A stretch of DNA of 64,000 nucleotides from Thozetella sp. PMI_491. Lineage: Eukaryota > Ascomycota > Sordariomycetes > Chaetosphaeriales > Chaetosphaeriaceae. The translations under genes and the position numbers were made by a program. The notes beneath the pieces were generated by a model. It saw only the letters and a program-made list of their open reading frames with translations, did no database searches and was not told the DNA's origin. Shown in pieces: positions 30,005 through 42,862 of the stretch (position 1 is its first letter; every line of letters begins with the position of its first letter). Location of the stretch: the NCBI GenBank assembly GCA_021432635.1, contig MU270076.1, forward strand, positions 1-64,000. Reading direction: 5' to 3'.

Positions 30005-32272
30005 GCTGGTAAATGAGGTATGCGGGGTGAGAGGAAGCTCGAGGGTGCTGGGCATACCTCGAGCGCTGGTGGTTTGCTCCACGTGCAGGCGTGACAACCT
30101 GCCATCGGATCTGCACCGGGGGGGGGGGCCCTGCCCGTCCATAACTTTTTTGGCTTTCACGAGTGGCACCCCCGAGGTAACGCGACTCATGGCTTCGCTT
30201 CTCGGTGTACGGAGATGTAGCCCCTAGCTCACGTAGTGCCTCGAAATTGCTCTCTTGCATGCTGCTATCGGCTGATTGACGAAATTACAACCGCACGAGA
30301 AGCGATTTCTCTTTGCAAGAAACGGTCTGGTCTCTCGCCTAGAGTCCCTAACTAGGAGGAGGAAGAGCTCAACTACAGGGGTAGGGATTGGTTGCACGCT
30401 TTTGTCGTGTCCTTCCTTGTCTCTCTCCTGAGAGCAGGTTCGGCGCAGGGGTGTGGAATCTCTGGGAACCGGTTGCTCGGAACCCTCGTGGTATAAGTCA
30501 CAATAATCCATTTTGGTATGACTATCTCGGCTCTAGCTCCCTGAAAGAGTGTGCGGGGAAGCAGGGTGCTGAGACGCTACTGCGTTGAGCCATTGTCGTC
30601 AGAAATTGAATGTTGAGTCTATTGGCGGCCTAAAGAGGGCACCCTGCTGGCTGTGCCTGGCATCTGCGTTGCAGGGGAAGGGGGGTCCTGTTCGAAATAG
30701 AGCTGGTGCGGAATAGAGAAGGGGAAGAGGAGAAAGAAAAAACAAGGTTTTAAGACAGGAAACTTACGAGATGGAGAAGTTACGAGATGGGGAATGTTGA
30801 GGTGGTCTGAGTCGCGGTTCCATTGAACTGCCTTAGGAGTACGGAATGGCGATCTGCACCGGCATGGAGGAAGGAGCCACCCACTACGGATGTACCTCTA
30901 TTCGTAGGACGATTGGCGTTGTCGTCCACACGTGCCCGCCGTTTGCGCCGTCCTATCCGGGCGCCAGAGCATATTTTCCGTCTCAACGTCCGATCTAATC
31001 TTTAGCGGCCCCACCACTGACGAAATGGCCATGTGTGGGCCAGGTTGGCCCAGGCCAAGCACAGCCAACGACGGCTTACCGTTGGGGGCACCTGCCTCGA
31101 TTAGCAGGTAGCACGGCCAAGGCCGACGCGCGGCAAAGCGTCTCGAACGCCTGCTATTGGAGATGGTGCTTACCGGAAACGCTCTGCCCTCCTCCTGCAG
31201 TTATTCGTTTATAATAATTTATTGCCCTGGCTGAAGAGCCCCGGCTAGCAGCAGACAATAGGGCAAAGCGTCCTCTTGTTTAGGGCAAAGCGTCCTCTTA
31301 TTGCACCTCAGCTGAGTCGGGCGGGAGGGGGTGCGCGCGTCTCCATCCGAGCGCTCGCGAGGCCCCCGTGGTCCCGGCTTGTCGGTTTGGGGTGCTGGAT
31401 TTGCTGGACTGGACTTGTTGTACGGAGTAATTCCTGGCGAATTGCATGCACGGTGAAGAATTGACTCGGTGGACTATGCAGCGATCCCCCGGCACTCTGA
31501 GCCGAAAAGTCTTAGCGCGTAGAGAGATTCGCTGCATGACTGCTGCGCTGCCCGTCACCTCCACCGTTACCCCTGATTCGTGGCGCAGGGGAATTAAAGG
31601 CAAACTCAGCTTGGCCCTCCTTCCCGTTTGGTCGCCTTCTCTCGACCTGCAGCCACTATCCGTTTCCCCCAAGCCACTGCGGCACTCGGCACCGACTTCT
31701 GCAGGTCCTAGATTGCGGATGACAGAGACGCCCTTTCGTTTGCCCTTTGGTGCACCCAAGGCCCCGGCGCCGCACGCGGCCAGGCTCCAGCCCGGGTCCT
31801 GCGGCCAGTCTCGACGCAGGCGGCGAAAGGACGTGCACGGCGTACACAGGACAACCCGAGCTATTTTCAGGAGCTTGGATCGTATCCCGGGGTGCGACCT
31901 GAGAGGTGTGTGACCAGGGATGCAGCCTCGAGACTGGCGGCCCCCTGTGAGTGGACCGTTGCCAACTTTACCCCTGGCGACAATAATAACGCTATGCCGC
32001 AACGGGGACAAGATTATCATGGTAAATTTGCATGATCCTTTTCGGCGACTCGCGACGCTGGGCGCCTGCCCGGCTGGCATCGTGGGGGGGAAGGGAGGCA
32101 AGCGGAGGCACCTTTTTACTTTATCTAGCGCTCCGGCGGCTGTTCCAGTCTCTGAGACTCCCTCTTTCCAATGCCAAGACTTTGACCGTGTCATTGAGGC
32201 GTTCCCGGTGTCACGTCACCCGCGTCATAACTGCTTACTTGGTTGGAAGCAGTTCGGCAGTAGAACCTCACC
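30005..32272. other. Long intergenic region with dispersed 40-base repeat
   Basis: 2.27 kb between the LPMO stop and the WSC-protein start. It contains an 11-base poly-G run (30118-30128) and one copy of the 40-base dispersed repeat (31455-31494). The part just before 32273 is the WSC-protein promoter. A 298-codon minus-strand frame (31298-32194) is open but very basic, without domain, and is not called. Confidence 0.5.
31455..31494. repeat. 40-base dispersed repeat, copy 1
   Basis: Forty bases beginning GAAGAATTGACTCGG and ending CCCCCGGCA are identical to 52650-52689. The flanks on both sides differ between the copies. The nature of the repeat is unknown. Confidence 0.85.
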
Positions 32273-35200
32273 ATGCTGGGCTCTGCACCGAGGATGGCGG
32301 CGTTCGCCGCCACCATGGCCCTGACCAATGTCGTCAGCGGCCTGGCGTCTACTGACACCATCACATGGGGCGGCGACAACACCCGGACCGGTTACCAAAC
32401 GTGAGCTCCCACCCGCTCCGCCTGTATCATCCGCACCGGCCGGAAGCCCTCCGCCCCGGAGGGCTGCCGGCCGGGACGGGATAGGACACCGCCTTGGACG
32501 ATGATGCTAACCCCTCCCCGCAGAACGCACAACATGGACCCGGACGTGGTGGCGAGCGACGACTTCGCTCAAAAGTTCCTAACCGCACTGCCGGGCACCT
32601 ACAACGGCGCAACCGAGGATGTCTTCTCACAGCCCCTCGTCTACACCACGCCCTCGGACGGCGTGCAGTACGTCTACATGGCCACCACCCAGAACAACGT
32701 CTACAAGATCAACGCCCAGACGGGTACTATCGTTGCGTCGCGGAACCTGCACATCCCGTTCCAGGAGGCCGACCTCGACGGCTGCACCGACATCCAACCT
32801 TACATCGGCGTCACCTCTACTGGTGTCATCGACCCGGACACCGACACGCTGTACCTGACGTCCAAGACCTACCAGCTCCAGGACAACGGCACCGATCGCC
32901 AGGGTCTGTACAACGGCCGCTACTACCTCCACGCCATCAACGTGAACGACCTGACCGAGCGCAACAATTTCCCTGTGGCCCTCGAGGGGACCGTGGCGCG
33001 GAACAACCCGGTCCGGATCTTCAACGGCGGCATTCACCACCAACGGCCTGCGCTGCTGCATACGGGCAACTACATCTATGCCGGCTTCGCGTCGCACTGT
33101 GTGCAGTACAACTTCACCGGCTGGATCATGGGCTGGGACAAGACCACTGGTGCAGTTGTCGAGCACTTTGCTACCGAGGGTGACGGTGTTGCGAACACGA
33201 CCCCCGGTGCCGGTGTCTGGATGTCCGGTGGCGGCCTCGCCAGCGATGACAAGGGCTCCATCTTCTTCGCGACCGGCAACGGCTACGCCTCGCAGCTAGA
33301 CCAGATCCCCGTCAACGGCCGCTCGCCGCCCACGTCGCTCGAGGAGGCCGCCGTGCACATGAGCATTGGCGATGATGGCAGCCTAACTGTGGTGGACTTT
33401 TTCATGCCGACCGAGAAGAAAGAACTGGATGGCGCCGACCGCGACCTCGGTACCAGCCCGCTGGAGCTTCTGCCCAGCGAGTTCGCGTGCGGCACCGTCA
33501 CTCGCATGGGAGTGGTGACGGGCAAGAGTGGCAAGACGTACTTCCTCGACCTTGACAATCTGGGCGGCTATAAGATGGGCACCGACAGCAGCGATGCTGT
33601 GCTTGGAATCTACCAGAACGAGAACTCAGTCTACGCCGGCGCCGGCGTCTACCCTGCCGAGGGAGGCTACATCTACATCAACGTCATCAAGTACCCTACC
33701 CACGTCTTTAAGTTCTCGTGCGACAATGGTGTTCCCTCCTTCACCAAGGTCGCCGACAGCCCGATCAGCAACTCCGCCATCTTGGGTGTCGGCCACGGCA
33801 CCGTCACCTCGCTCGACGGCCAGGCCGGCACGGGCTTGGTGTGGATCAACGACCGCCAGGGCGATTCGCTCCGTATCTACAAGGCGATCCCTGAGGACGG
33901 TGCCATGGTGCTCGTCAAGTCCTTCAAGGCCTCCATGGGCATGACCAAGTTCACGCGCCCCGTCTTCGGCGACGGTGTCGTGTACCACGCCCTGTCAGGC
34001 GGCCTCGTCGCGTACGGAGCCCCGACGACTCCGGCTCTCAACTGCTCGTCCGCCGTCGACTTTGGCAAGGGCGAGCTCGGCAACGTCAGCACGCCCGTGA
34101 CCATCACCTGCGCCGCCAAGTTCCCCCTCACGGCGGCGGCGGCCTCCGTCCAAGACGCGGACAACTTCGGCATCAGCGGGCTGCCCACCTTCCCGCTGAC
34201 CCTCGCTGCGGGGGCCACTTTCAGCTTCCAGGCCGCCTTCCACCCCACGTCCGTCGGCCTGCTCACGTCGTCCATCTTCGTCAACACGACCAACGGCAAC
34301 ACCAAGGGCTACAGCAAGAGGACCTCTGTCCGCGTGTCCGGCACCGGCGAGACCAGCGACCCGCTTCTCTCGGTCACACCCTCGGCCATTGTCTTCAACC
34401 AAGTCGTCACGGGCCAGACGAGCGACAGCCAGTCGCTTATCATGCAGAATCTGGGCAACGCGGGTCTGAGCATCTCTAGCATCCATTTCTCTGACGGCAG
34501 CGTCAGTCAGGTCGCCAACGGCACCCAGGTGCAGTTCGGACAGTTCACTTTCTCCAACCTGCCATCCGGCATCGCCAACAACTCGCAGAACGTGGCTAGC
34601 GTCACCTTTGCCCCAACCGATAGCGGCAACTTCTCGGCCCAGGTCATCGTCGAGTCGGATGGTGGTGCCCAGAACCTCACTGTCACAGCGTCTTCGGGCC
34701 CCGCGCCTGTGGCGCTCCTGGAGTTTGAGGCCTGGGACGGCAGCGGCTGGATTGAGTATGTCTCCGGCACGCCCTTCACCTTCGGTAACGTCACCGAGAA
34801 CCAGACGCGCCAGCTCAAGCTCCGCATCACGAACGCCGGAGGTGTGGGCGCTGTGCCCCTGTCTCTGACTGTGTCCAAGCCTCCCTTCGGCGGCACCGGC
34901 ATCATTCAGACGGTGAACAACGTCGACCTCGGCGAGGGCGTGACCATCGCCGCCGGCCAGAGTGCCACTGCCACCATGTACTGCTCCCCGCCCAAGTCGC
35001 AGTGGAACGTCGACCCCTATCAGGGCACAGCGAGCTGGACCATGAACATCAACGATCCAAACTTCAACAAGCAGTTCATGTCGTTCACATGCATGGCTGT
35101 CTCAGAGCAGGCCGCCCCTCTCCGTAACGATGGCCAGGGCCAGTATCGCTACGTCGGCTGCTTCAAGGAGAACAACCCTGGCCGCCAACTAGCGAACCAG

Positions 35201-37105
35201 CTTTACGGCAATGCCAGCAACACCAACGCTATGTGCATTGAGGCGTGCGCCGAGAAGGGCTACGCGTACTGCGGTACCCAGTACCAGGTCGAGTGCTGGG
35301 GCGGTCCGTCTATCCCCACGCTGCAGGTGGCTGAGGGCGACTGCAACTACTTCTGCAGCGGCGACCTGAACGAGATCTGCGGAGGCAACGGCGTCGGCAC
35401 TGATGCCGGCGGCGCCTATATCTCGCTGTTCTACAACCCCAACGCTACCGTCATCGGCAGCCCTGGCGCCCCGACGGTGAATAAGACTATCGGGAACTGG
35501 ACTTACTCTGGCTGCTTTACCGAGGCCACCACCGGCCGTGCGCTCGCTGATAAGGCCACCGCTGACGACGCCATGACGCTCGAGACGTGCGCCGCCTTCT
35601 GCGAGGGTTACTCGTACTTCGGAACCGAGTACGGTCGCGAGTGCTACTGTGGCAACACCTTCGGAGCTGGAAGCACCAACACTAGCCAGGCCGACTGCTC
35701 CATGACCTGCGGTGGTAACGGTGCCGAACTCTGCGGTGCCGGCAGCCGCCTGTCGGTCTACACCACGAACAGCACCGCTCCCGTGGTCTCCAAACCAGGC
35801 ACGGGCAGCGGCTCCACCACGCCCTCGGTCAACGAGACCGTCGGCACGTGGAACTACCAGGGTTGCTATACCGAGTCCACCACCGGTCGCGCGCTCGCGT
35901 CCAGCAGCTATGCCAATGACTCAATGACGCTTGAGACTTGCGCCTCGTTCTGCCAAAACTACCAGTACTTCGGAACCGAGTACGGCCGCGAGTGCTACTG
36001 CGGCAACTCGCTCAGCGCGGGCAGCGTCAACACTACCCAGTCCGACTGCTCCATGGCCTGCAGCGGCAACTCCGCGGAGCTGTGTGGTGCCGGCAGCCGT
36101 CTGTCGCTCTACTCGACCATCGACTACACCCCGGATCCCGTCACGACGACGCCCGTCGCGCGGCCTACGGTTGGTACCTCTGACGAGTCGTACACGTACT
36201 ATGGCTGCTGGACCGAGGCTACCGGGATTCGCGCGCTCTCGGGCGCGGCCTACGCCAACGACAGCCTGACGCTCGAGACCTGCGCCTCCTTCTGCAGCTC
36301 GTTCACTTACTTTGGTGCTGAATACGGACGTGAGTGCTACTGCGGCAACGCCCTTAACAACGGCAGTATCGCTGCTGTTGAGGCCGACTGCTCTTTCGCT
36401 TGCGGTGGAAACGGCACTGAGGTGTGCGGTGCCGGCAACCGGCTGTCGGTCTACGTCCGCAATGCCACCTCGCCCAACTCTCCTTCCTCGTCCACCACGT
36501 CGTCTCCCGCAGCGGTTTCCACGCTCTCTACTCCTACACCCGCTTCCACTCTCTTGACTTTCTCCAACGTCTCCACTACGGCCACGGCGACCGTCTTCGC
36601 TTCCACGACGGATATCACTTCCACGACGGATATCGCTTCTACGACGGATATCGTTTCCACGACGGATATTGCTTCCTCCACCACCGATGCCGCCTCCGTA
36701 ACCGATGTGGCATCGTCTACTGTCTCTCTTTCGTCTACTTCCTCTTCTACCACCTCGACCTCAGCCACCCCAACGGCCACCGTCATCTCTTCGTCCAACA
36801 CGACCTATACGTCGTACGGCTGCTACACCGAGGCGACCAACATCCGGGCCCTGTCCCAGGGTACGCTCGCGACCGATGATCTGACCATCGAGATGTGCGC
36901 CGACTACTGCAACGGCTACACCTACTTCGGCGCCGAGTACGGCCGCGAGTGCTATTGCGGCAACGCGCTCAACACGGGCAGCGTTGTCGCGCCCGACGCT
37001 GACTGCTCCTTCCCCTGCGCGGGCAATGCCACTGAGACGTGCGGCGCCGGCAACCGGCTATCGGTGTACCACATTAAGGCTCTGACGGCGCGGAGCAGGC
37101 GGTGA
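32273..37105 (+). CDS. Giant secreted protein: beta-propeller, ASH-like domains, five WSC domains
   Basis: Two exons, 32273-32400 and 32524-37105, giving 1569 residues. Exon 1 supplies a signal peptide (about 1-25) and the start TDTITWGGDNTRTGYQT. Residues about 44-539 look like a PQQ/quinoprotein-type beta-propeller (YVYMATTQNNVYKINAQTG, TYFLDLDNLGG). Two Ig-like ASH/HYDIN-type domains follow at about 543-646 and 651-772 (VDFGKGELGNVSTPVTITC, IVFNQVVTGQTSDSQSL), then a further beta-sandwich. Five cysteine-rich WSC domains lie at about 917-1010, 1037-1125, 1152-1240, 1266-1354 and 1471-1560. The last two are separated by an STTDI-rich linker. WSC domains bind glycans. No membrane anchor is seen at the end. 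It is probably a wall-associated or secreted glycan-binding protein. Confidence 0.85.
35503..37068 (+). repeat. Tandem WSC-coding repeats
   Basis: WSC domains 2 to 5 (starting near 35503, 35848, 36190 and 36805) share long stretches of near-identical sequence, for example the codons for EYGRECYCGN and LCGAG/VCGAG. They look like internal duplications that could expand or contract by recombination. Confidence 0.75.
36604..36676 (+). repeat. 18-base repeats in the Ser/Thr linker
   Basis: Four units of about 18 bases around ACGACGGATATC encode STTDI[TAV]. They form the core of the linker between WSC domains 4 and 5. Confidence 0.8.
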
Positions 37106-37534
37106 ATCGCAGATGCCCCTTGGCGGACAAAAAAGAATGAATCGTAATGTATATATAGAAACAAGGCTTCAAGATAGATGGTCCGCGGCATGCGAGGTAT
37201 ATGGGGTCTTTTTTACTGGGTCTTTGGCATGATATCCTAGAATGGTAATCCATAATGTTTGCCACTTGATTATTTCGCTTGCTTTTGGATTGACATGACG
37301 GTATACGTGACGATATATGTGTCGAATGCTCCAGGAAATCCGCTCCTTTCCAGGGCATTATCGTATCCGCTTTGTTGTAAAGACATACCTCCTGCCATAC
37401 CCCTGAACTCCTACCCGTTCCATAACGCGAAGTCGTAACCGTCATCTCAACTGAACAATTCGCCATCCACACGCTGGAGGTGTCCCTGGTCCCAACTGGC
37501 TCCTTAGCGGTCTTCTTGCCCTTGCTGTTGCACT
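37106..37534. other. Intergenic between convergent genes
   Basis: 429 bases containing the 3-prime ends of the WSC protein (+) and the small secreted peptide (-). Nothing else was recognised. Confidence 0.5.
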
Positions 37535-37797
37535 CTATGCTTGGCTGCACTTGCCGACGCAGAACATGGGGCAGGCAACGCTGCGATCACTCTTGCAGTC
37601 GCCTGCGATACATGCACTGAGACACATTTGCTAGCACAACCATTAGGCCTCCGGTTAGTATATCTTTCTGGCTTGTGGAAGCATGGAAGAGACCTTCGCT
37701 CTGGACTTACATCAACACTGTTTGGCACAGGGACTGGAGCTGGAGCCGTCAGAGCCAAGCTGGCGAAGAGAGGAGCCAAAATTAAAGAGAACTGCAT
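37535..37797 (-). CDS. Small secreted six-cysteine peptide (effector-like)
   Basis: Two exons, 37797-37711 and 37630-37535, join to only 60 residues. The intron has a GTAAGT donor, a CTAAC branch site and a TAG acceptor. Exon 1 encodes a clear signal peptide (MQFSLILAPLFASLALTA) followed by a proline-rich stretch (APAPVPVP). Exon 2 encodes the cysteine core with Cys32, 36, 41, 49, 53 and 57, spacing C-x3-C-x4-C-x7-C-x3-C-x3-C, ending KCSQA. Without splicing the frame gives a longer protein with far less regular cysteines. The mature peptide of about 40 residues should have three disulfides. It is not a hydrophobin or CFEM protein. An effector, antimicrobial peptide or signal are all possible. 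A minus-strand TATAAA lies about 160 bases upstream. Confidence 0.72.
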
Positions 37798-39107
37798 CTT
37801 CGAGTTCTTGTTTAGGGAAGCTCTAACTGCCACTTTGCGGTGAAGGTGAGATAACTGTTTTGGACTTTTTGGTGCTACACAAGGTGCTTCGTCGCTTCAA
37901 AAGTCTGGAGTTGAGTGTGTAGAGAGCATGTCGAGTCGAGCTATAGTAGGGTATTTTATACCTAACCCTCTTACTCTGTATAAGTCATGCGTTGCTATAT
38001 TTGTGATGTCGGAGTTAAAGTTCCTTCCATCGCAGCCTAGTCACAGCCGCACGCTCCCGGTGTGACTACCACCCAGCAGCCGCAGAACGGCGTCCAGGTA
38101 GGATGCTGAGGATTCTGTGGCACATGGCCACTGTAGAATACTCAGATACACCCAATGGTGACCGATTTGTCTGAGACTCTTCCGCCGACCCTGTGGAGGT
38201 GGTACGCAGGTCGGGCATGCCGTTGACTGGTACTAACGACGGTTGCCGCTAGTGGGCGAATCAGGAGTGGCGATTCCAATACCTTGGAACGGAATAGACC
38301 ACTTTGAGCTCCGACGCACGGCTCGTACGATGGCGGCCATCAGCGCCAAACCTTCTTGCCTACGTAATGACTTTTTTTTTGCCAGCATTTGACGGTAGAA
38401 GATACGAGAGAAGGACCCGTCACCCTTGGAATAGAAGATTCGCTGCCATGGATTCCTTCGGCGGCTCAGGTCCGTGAGCTGAACCGCTAAGGAAACACTG
38501 ATGTGGTCTCTCCGCGCCGATCACAGCTCTGGCTACCTTATCTAGTCAAGATGTCTGAGAGGACTCGCACTTCCCTTTCCAGCCTTCGGCAACCCGCTCG
38601 CGAAACATCAGGGTCCACGAAGCCACCGGGTAGAATCGACAGCTACCAGTGCCACCAGCTGCCCAAAGCGTAGCATAATGAGCCTAGTAGTCTCTCCAGT
38701 GAGAGAATAATAAATTGGACCGATTTAGCTAAAATTAGATCCTTATCTACCTGGTCTGGTACCCAACCGTTAGTTTAACCACCTCTGCGTCTACTCAATA
38801 TTTCACGACCAGAACTGGGTGCGGTACAGAAGCCTGAGGGGGGCCCGCACAACAAATGTCTCTTTCTATGTTGAGCAAAGCTACGAAAAAAAAACCAGTC
38901 CGGATACGGAAAAAAAAAATCCTTCTCTCCTGGGTATAGAGCCAGATGCTATGTCTCTTCCCTTCTGTAAACCAGTCCTGTCATCCAGACAGGACGCCGG
39001 GTATCCCTATGCCTAACCCGATCCTAAATATTCCCTTGATGCCTAACGAGTGCTTTTTGAAGCGAAATCAACACTTCAGCTAAGATGCCTTCTTCCTGAG
39101 CTAAGGC
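37798..39107. other. Intergenic, no gene seen
   Basis: 1.3 kb between the peptide gene promoter and the sugar transporter stop. Short A-runs occur near 38370 and 38890-38920. No gene or known repeat was recognised. Confidence 0.5.
37955..37960 (-). promoter_or_regulatory. TATA box of the small secreted peptide gene
   Basis: TATAAA on the minus strand, 158 bases upstream of the start at 37797. Sequence and spacing fit a fungal promoter. Confidence 0.45.
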
Positions 39108-41087
39108 TTACGGGGTCTCCACCGAGTCACTGCTTCGGACGGCAGTGGGGCCATCGCTAACCTGCTCTTTCTCTGGGTCGACGTGCGCGTGCCCGCCGAC
39201 GCGCTCATGAGCCCTCTGGGCCGTGTCGAGCAGACCATATCGCACCGCGTACTCCTCGATCTCCTCGGGCTGCAAGAATGGCAGGTCCTCGGCCGCCTTG
39301 ACGTACGAAATGTTCTCGGCGTTGCCCTTGGCGAAGATGATATCGATCTCTTCGAGCGACCGGCGCGCGGTCTCCGGGTAGAAGAACCAGATGATGGGTA
39401 GGAAGCAGGCGTTGACGGCCGCAAAGAACAGATACGTTCCCCAGCCGATATTGGTCACCATTATAGGGGTTACCATGACGATTCTAGCCATCCCTGAGTG
39501 TTAGTAATTTCCTGGAATGGATGTTTATGAAAGCTACCCGGAGCATGTCTCAAGAGCAGAAGTGCATATGCTCCCGATATTCGACAAAAGTGGCAGTAAA
39601 AGAACACGGGAATACTGACAAAAAGTTGAATAGCCAATTCGTGCAGGTAGAAACGGCATTAGCCTTGGCTCGCGTCTTGATGGGGTTGATCTCGGCCGGG
39701 TAGAGCCACGGGAGCGGCAGCCATGTCGCTCCGAACGCGGCGATGTAGGTGAATAAGCCGACGGCGGCGCCACGGGCAGCCATGGGGTTGTCCGGAATGA
39801 GGCAGGCAAACACTATCACCATGCTCAACATCTGGCCAAGCGTGCCGTACAAGAAGAGGCGGCGGCGTCCGATCCGCTCGATGAAGAACCACGAGAAAGT
39901 CGCGAAGATGCTGTAGACGATCATGTTGACGCCTCCAAGGAGCAGGCTGATGTTGTGAGACTGCTTGATAGAGTTCTCGAAGAGCAGGGGGAAGAAGTAG
40001 ATCACGGCATTGCACCCTGGACGAATGAAGTCAATATGTGGCGCCTTGATACACTTGGGGGAAGGGGAGGGTCACTGACCTCCAACCTGCTGCATGAGCT
40101 GCGAGCTCGCGCCCAGAAGCATGCGGCGGAAGTGCTGCGTCTTGCCGTTCGTGAAAAGTACCTTCATCGGCGTGCTCTTCTCAAAACCGCCCGAGGCGCG
40201 GATGGAGTCGACGATGAGGTCGCGCTCCAGGTTCGTCTCCTCGCTGCCGATCTCGTAGCCTCGCAGCGCCGAGATGACGCGCTCTGCCTCTTCGTATCGC
40301 TCGTGGGTGAGGAGCCATCGGGGAGATTCGGGCAGGAAAATCATAGGGATCGAGATGATAAGGGCGAAGACGATCTGGAAGGCGATAGGGAAGCGCCAGG
40401 TCAGGTCTGCCGGCCCAAAGCTTGCGCCGTAGTCGATCCAATATGCTACAAGAGTACCGAAAGCAATCACTCCGCCTTCAATACATATTAGGAGTCCTCG
40501 GTTGGACGTTTTGCTGCATTCCGCTGGTGTTCCGGTCAGTATCGCTTTGTCTCGAGACCCAAGGCTCCATGATGGACACCTAGGTATGTGGGATAGACGG
40601 TCCCTTACCTTGATAAGTCGGTATGGTGCTTGTGTTTATGCCATTTCCTACACCCATGACAACGCGTCCGACGATGAACTGCGCTAGGGGGGTCGCGGAA
40701 GCTTGTGAAGTGATCTGGATGATGACGCCGCACATCATGATGATGCCACCGATGATCATGGCGCGCCGCCTGCCCAAGAGATCGCCTACGCCGAGGATGA
40801 ACATGGCTCCAAAGAGACATCCAATCTCGTAGATGGCCGTGACAGTGCCCTGCATTGTCGAGTTGTCCCGGGTGGCCTCAAACATATTGTTGAAGGCTGG
40901 GGCGGTAATGATACCACTCATGACACTACACCTTCGTTAGCCCGCTAACCTAGTCACTTCCCCCGCGGCCGTTGGAGATAGCTTACCCTTGATCATAGCC
41001 AAACAGCACGAATCCAGTCGTGGCGACGGTCGAGACGGCCAGCGAGAGGGGCCTGCCCGACAGGCCCATGAAGGTCGGAGGGGCCAT
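39108..41087 (-). CDS. MFS sugar transporter
   Basis: Five exons on the minus strand: 41087-40987, 40925-40609, 40523-40080, 40016-39620, 39483-39108, joining to 544 residues, normal for the fungal sugar porter family. Exon 1 ends in the motif FGYDQG, continued as VMSG. The family motifs follow: GDLLGRRRAM (loop 2-3), LPESPRWL (after segment 6), ERIGRRRLFLYG (loop 8-9), WLYPAEINPIKTRAKA and PETARRSLEEIDIIF (after segment 12). Twelve membrane segments are expected. It imports a hexose, pentose, disaccharide or related polyol through the plasma membrane. Intron 4 was placed so that FNFLIVMVTP continues the conserved segment; it has a CTAAC branch site. The acidic C-terminal tail is cytosolic. 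Confidence 0.92.
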
Positions 41088-42862
41088 GTTTTCGAGTATG
41101 CACGTGGCACGTGAGTCGAGGGAAGGGAGAAGGGAGAAAATTCGAGCGAAGAGTTCTCAAACTCTTCTTCTAAAAGGCCGCCGAGGGACCATATACCTGA
41201 GCCGATCTAGACGTGACACAGCGCAGGGGCAGAAGAGAATCGATGCACAAGCTGCGCTCTTTGCTCTTTCTGGCCCGGGCATGCGACCGGCACGGCCGCC
41301 CCCTCTTATACAACCAGGTCGAGAGCGGTGGCACACCAGTGATCACCATACCGACTTTCCCATTCCCACCATCATCTCAGATTTGGCGTCCCATCACCGC
41401 CCCTGGTCTCGAGACGGGGGTAACATTGGCAGTGGGTGGAGGGACGGTTGGGCATGCAGTCTTGCTGTTACTCCGCCGTCTCCGCCTTGTTTCTCGTGCT
41501 TCCCTGTTATACAAAACGCCCACACCCACCTTTGTGCCGAGGTACGCCCAGCTGCGAGTCAGCGGCATGGGGTACACAAAGAGTTTTTTTTCTTTTTGTT
41601 CCCCCTCTCTGCTGCGACTTGGGGTCACGATGACGCTGTCGGATCGCCTCAATGTAACGATTCAGGGCCTGACGGCGTCGAAGATCGGTGCCAAAAGTGG
41701 GTTTGGTCGCAGCCGATGAGGGTCCCGCCGAGTGGGTCGATGAAGTCATCCCGCCCGACCGCTAGATGCAGAGATGGGGCCGGCCCGGAGGAAACCGAGG
41801 GGACAAAAAGCAAAAGTCACCGCAGCATCCGGCAGTTTGTACGGTAGAGGGGCTTGGAAGGTTGGGAAGGCAAAGATTAAGGAGGAGCGGCCGTCTCTCA
41901 CAAGGTGGGGCCGTTGATTCTAGCGCCCTTCGCTATGCATCGGCCCCGCCCAGTTATGGAGATCGTAGCACATGCTTCTGACCCTGAATCTATCTATCCC
42001 TCTATCCGGGTGGAACCCTCCAAGCCGAAGTGCCGTGTGAACCCTCGGTCGGGAAGCCGCATGGCGCGGCGCGGGAATTACGATTCGCCATCGCCTTTCC
42101 GTCTTATCGGTGTGGTCCGGGGACTTCCTTGTGCGTTGAAGCTTGCGCCGTTAGGGCTCCAGTCCTGGACCCCCGACCCACGGCGCCATGGGTCCCCGTT
42201 ACCGCCTTGTATGGCGCCCAGCGCCGCTCCTTGCATCCGCTCCCGGAGCGAACCACGGGCCGAAAGACAGTGGCACTAGATGCTGACGGTGGACCGTCTA
42301 AAAGATAGGGGCCGTACAAGTCTTGGCACGTGAATCCGTCATATGGAAGGCCATTGGTCTAAATTATGTTCAATCTTGATAACTATGCAATAGATAGAGT
42401 ATGTACAGCGCAAGCAGCCAAGGGCCGGATCCCTCCAGGCACCAAGCAGTTGGAAGTCCAAATCAGGAGTGATAAACAGGTGCATCTTTAATATTCAGTG
42501 TCTGCCTAGTTCTTTCCTTCGACGAAATATAGCATGGTGCTTATAAAAGGCATGGCTACCTCGTAGTGCTAGACTGCTCCATGATTCTCTAGTACTCGTG
42601 CACGATTGCGTTTTTGAGGGCAAACGGAAACTTTAGTCTAAATTACACGCAGTATCCTGTCCCTTCTCGATGGGCGCAGTTCAGTGTTTAGCTTGACATC
42701 TCATGTTTGTAGACTTAATATATACTATACTGGTAGTTATACTAACTGGAAAGGTTAGTTCGCTCTTATTCGAAGAAGGTATTATATACGTACGGGAGAA
42801 AAAGACTGAGCAAGTCCTTAGCTTGACATTATCTGAGGCACTAGCATCTGAGGGTCCAACTA

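Noticed and set aside
31298-32194. Open frame of 298 codons on the minus strand
   Set aside because: It is very basic, lacks any domain or signal, overlaps the promoter and start of the WSC protein, and carries one copy of the dispersed 40-base repeat.
41020-41847. Open frame of 275 codons on the plus strand
   Set aside because: It overlaps exon 1 of the sugar transporter in antisense and extends through its GC-rich promoter; composition is low-complexity and no domain is seen.
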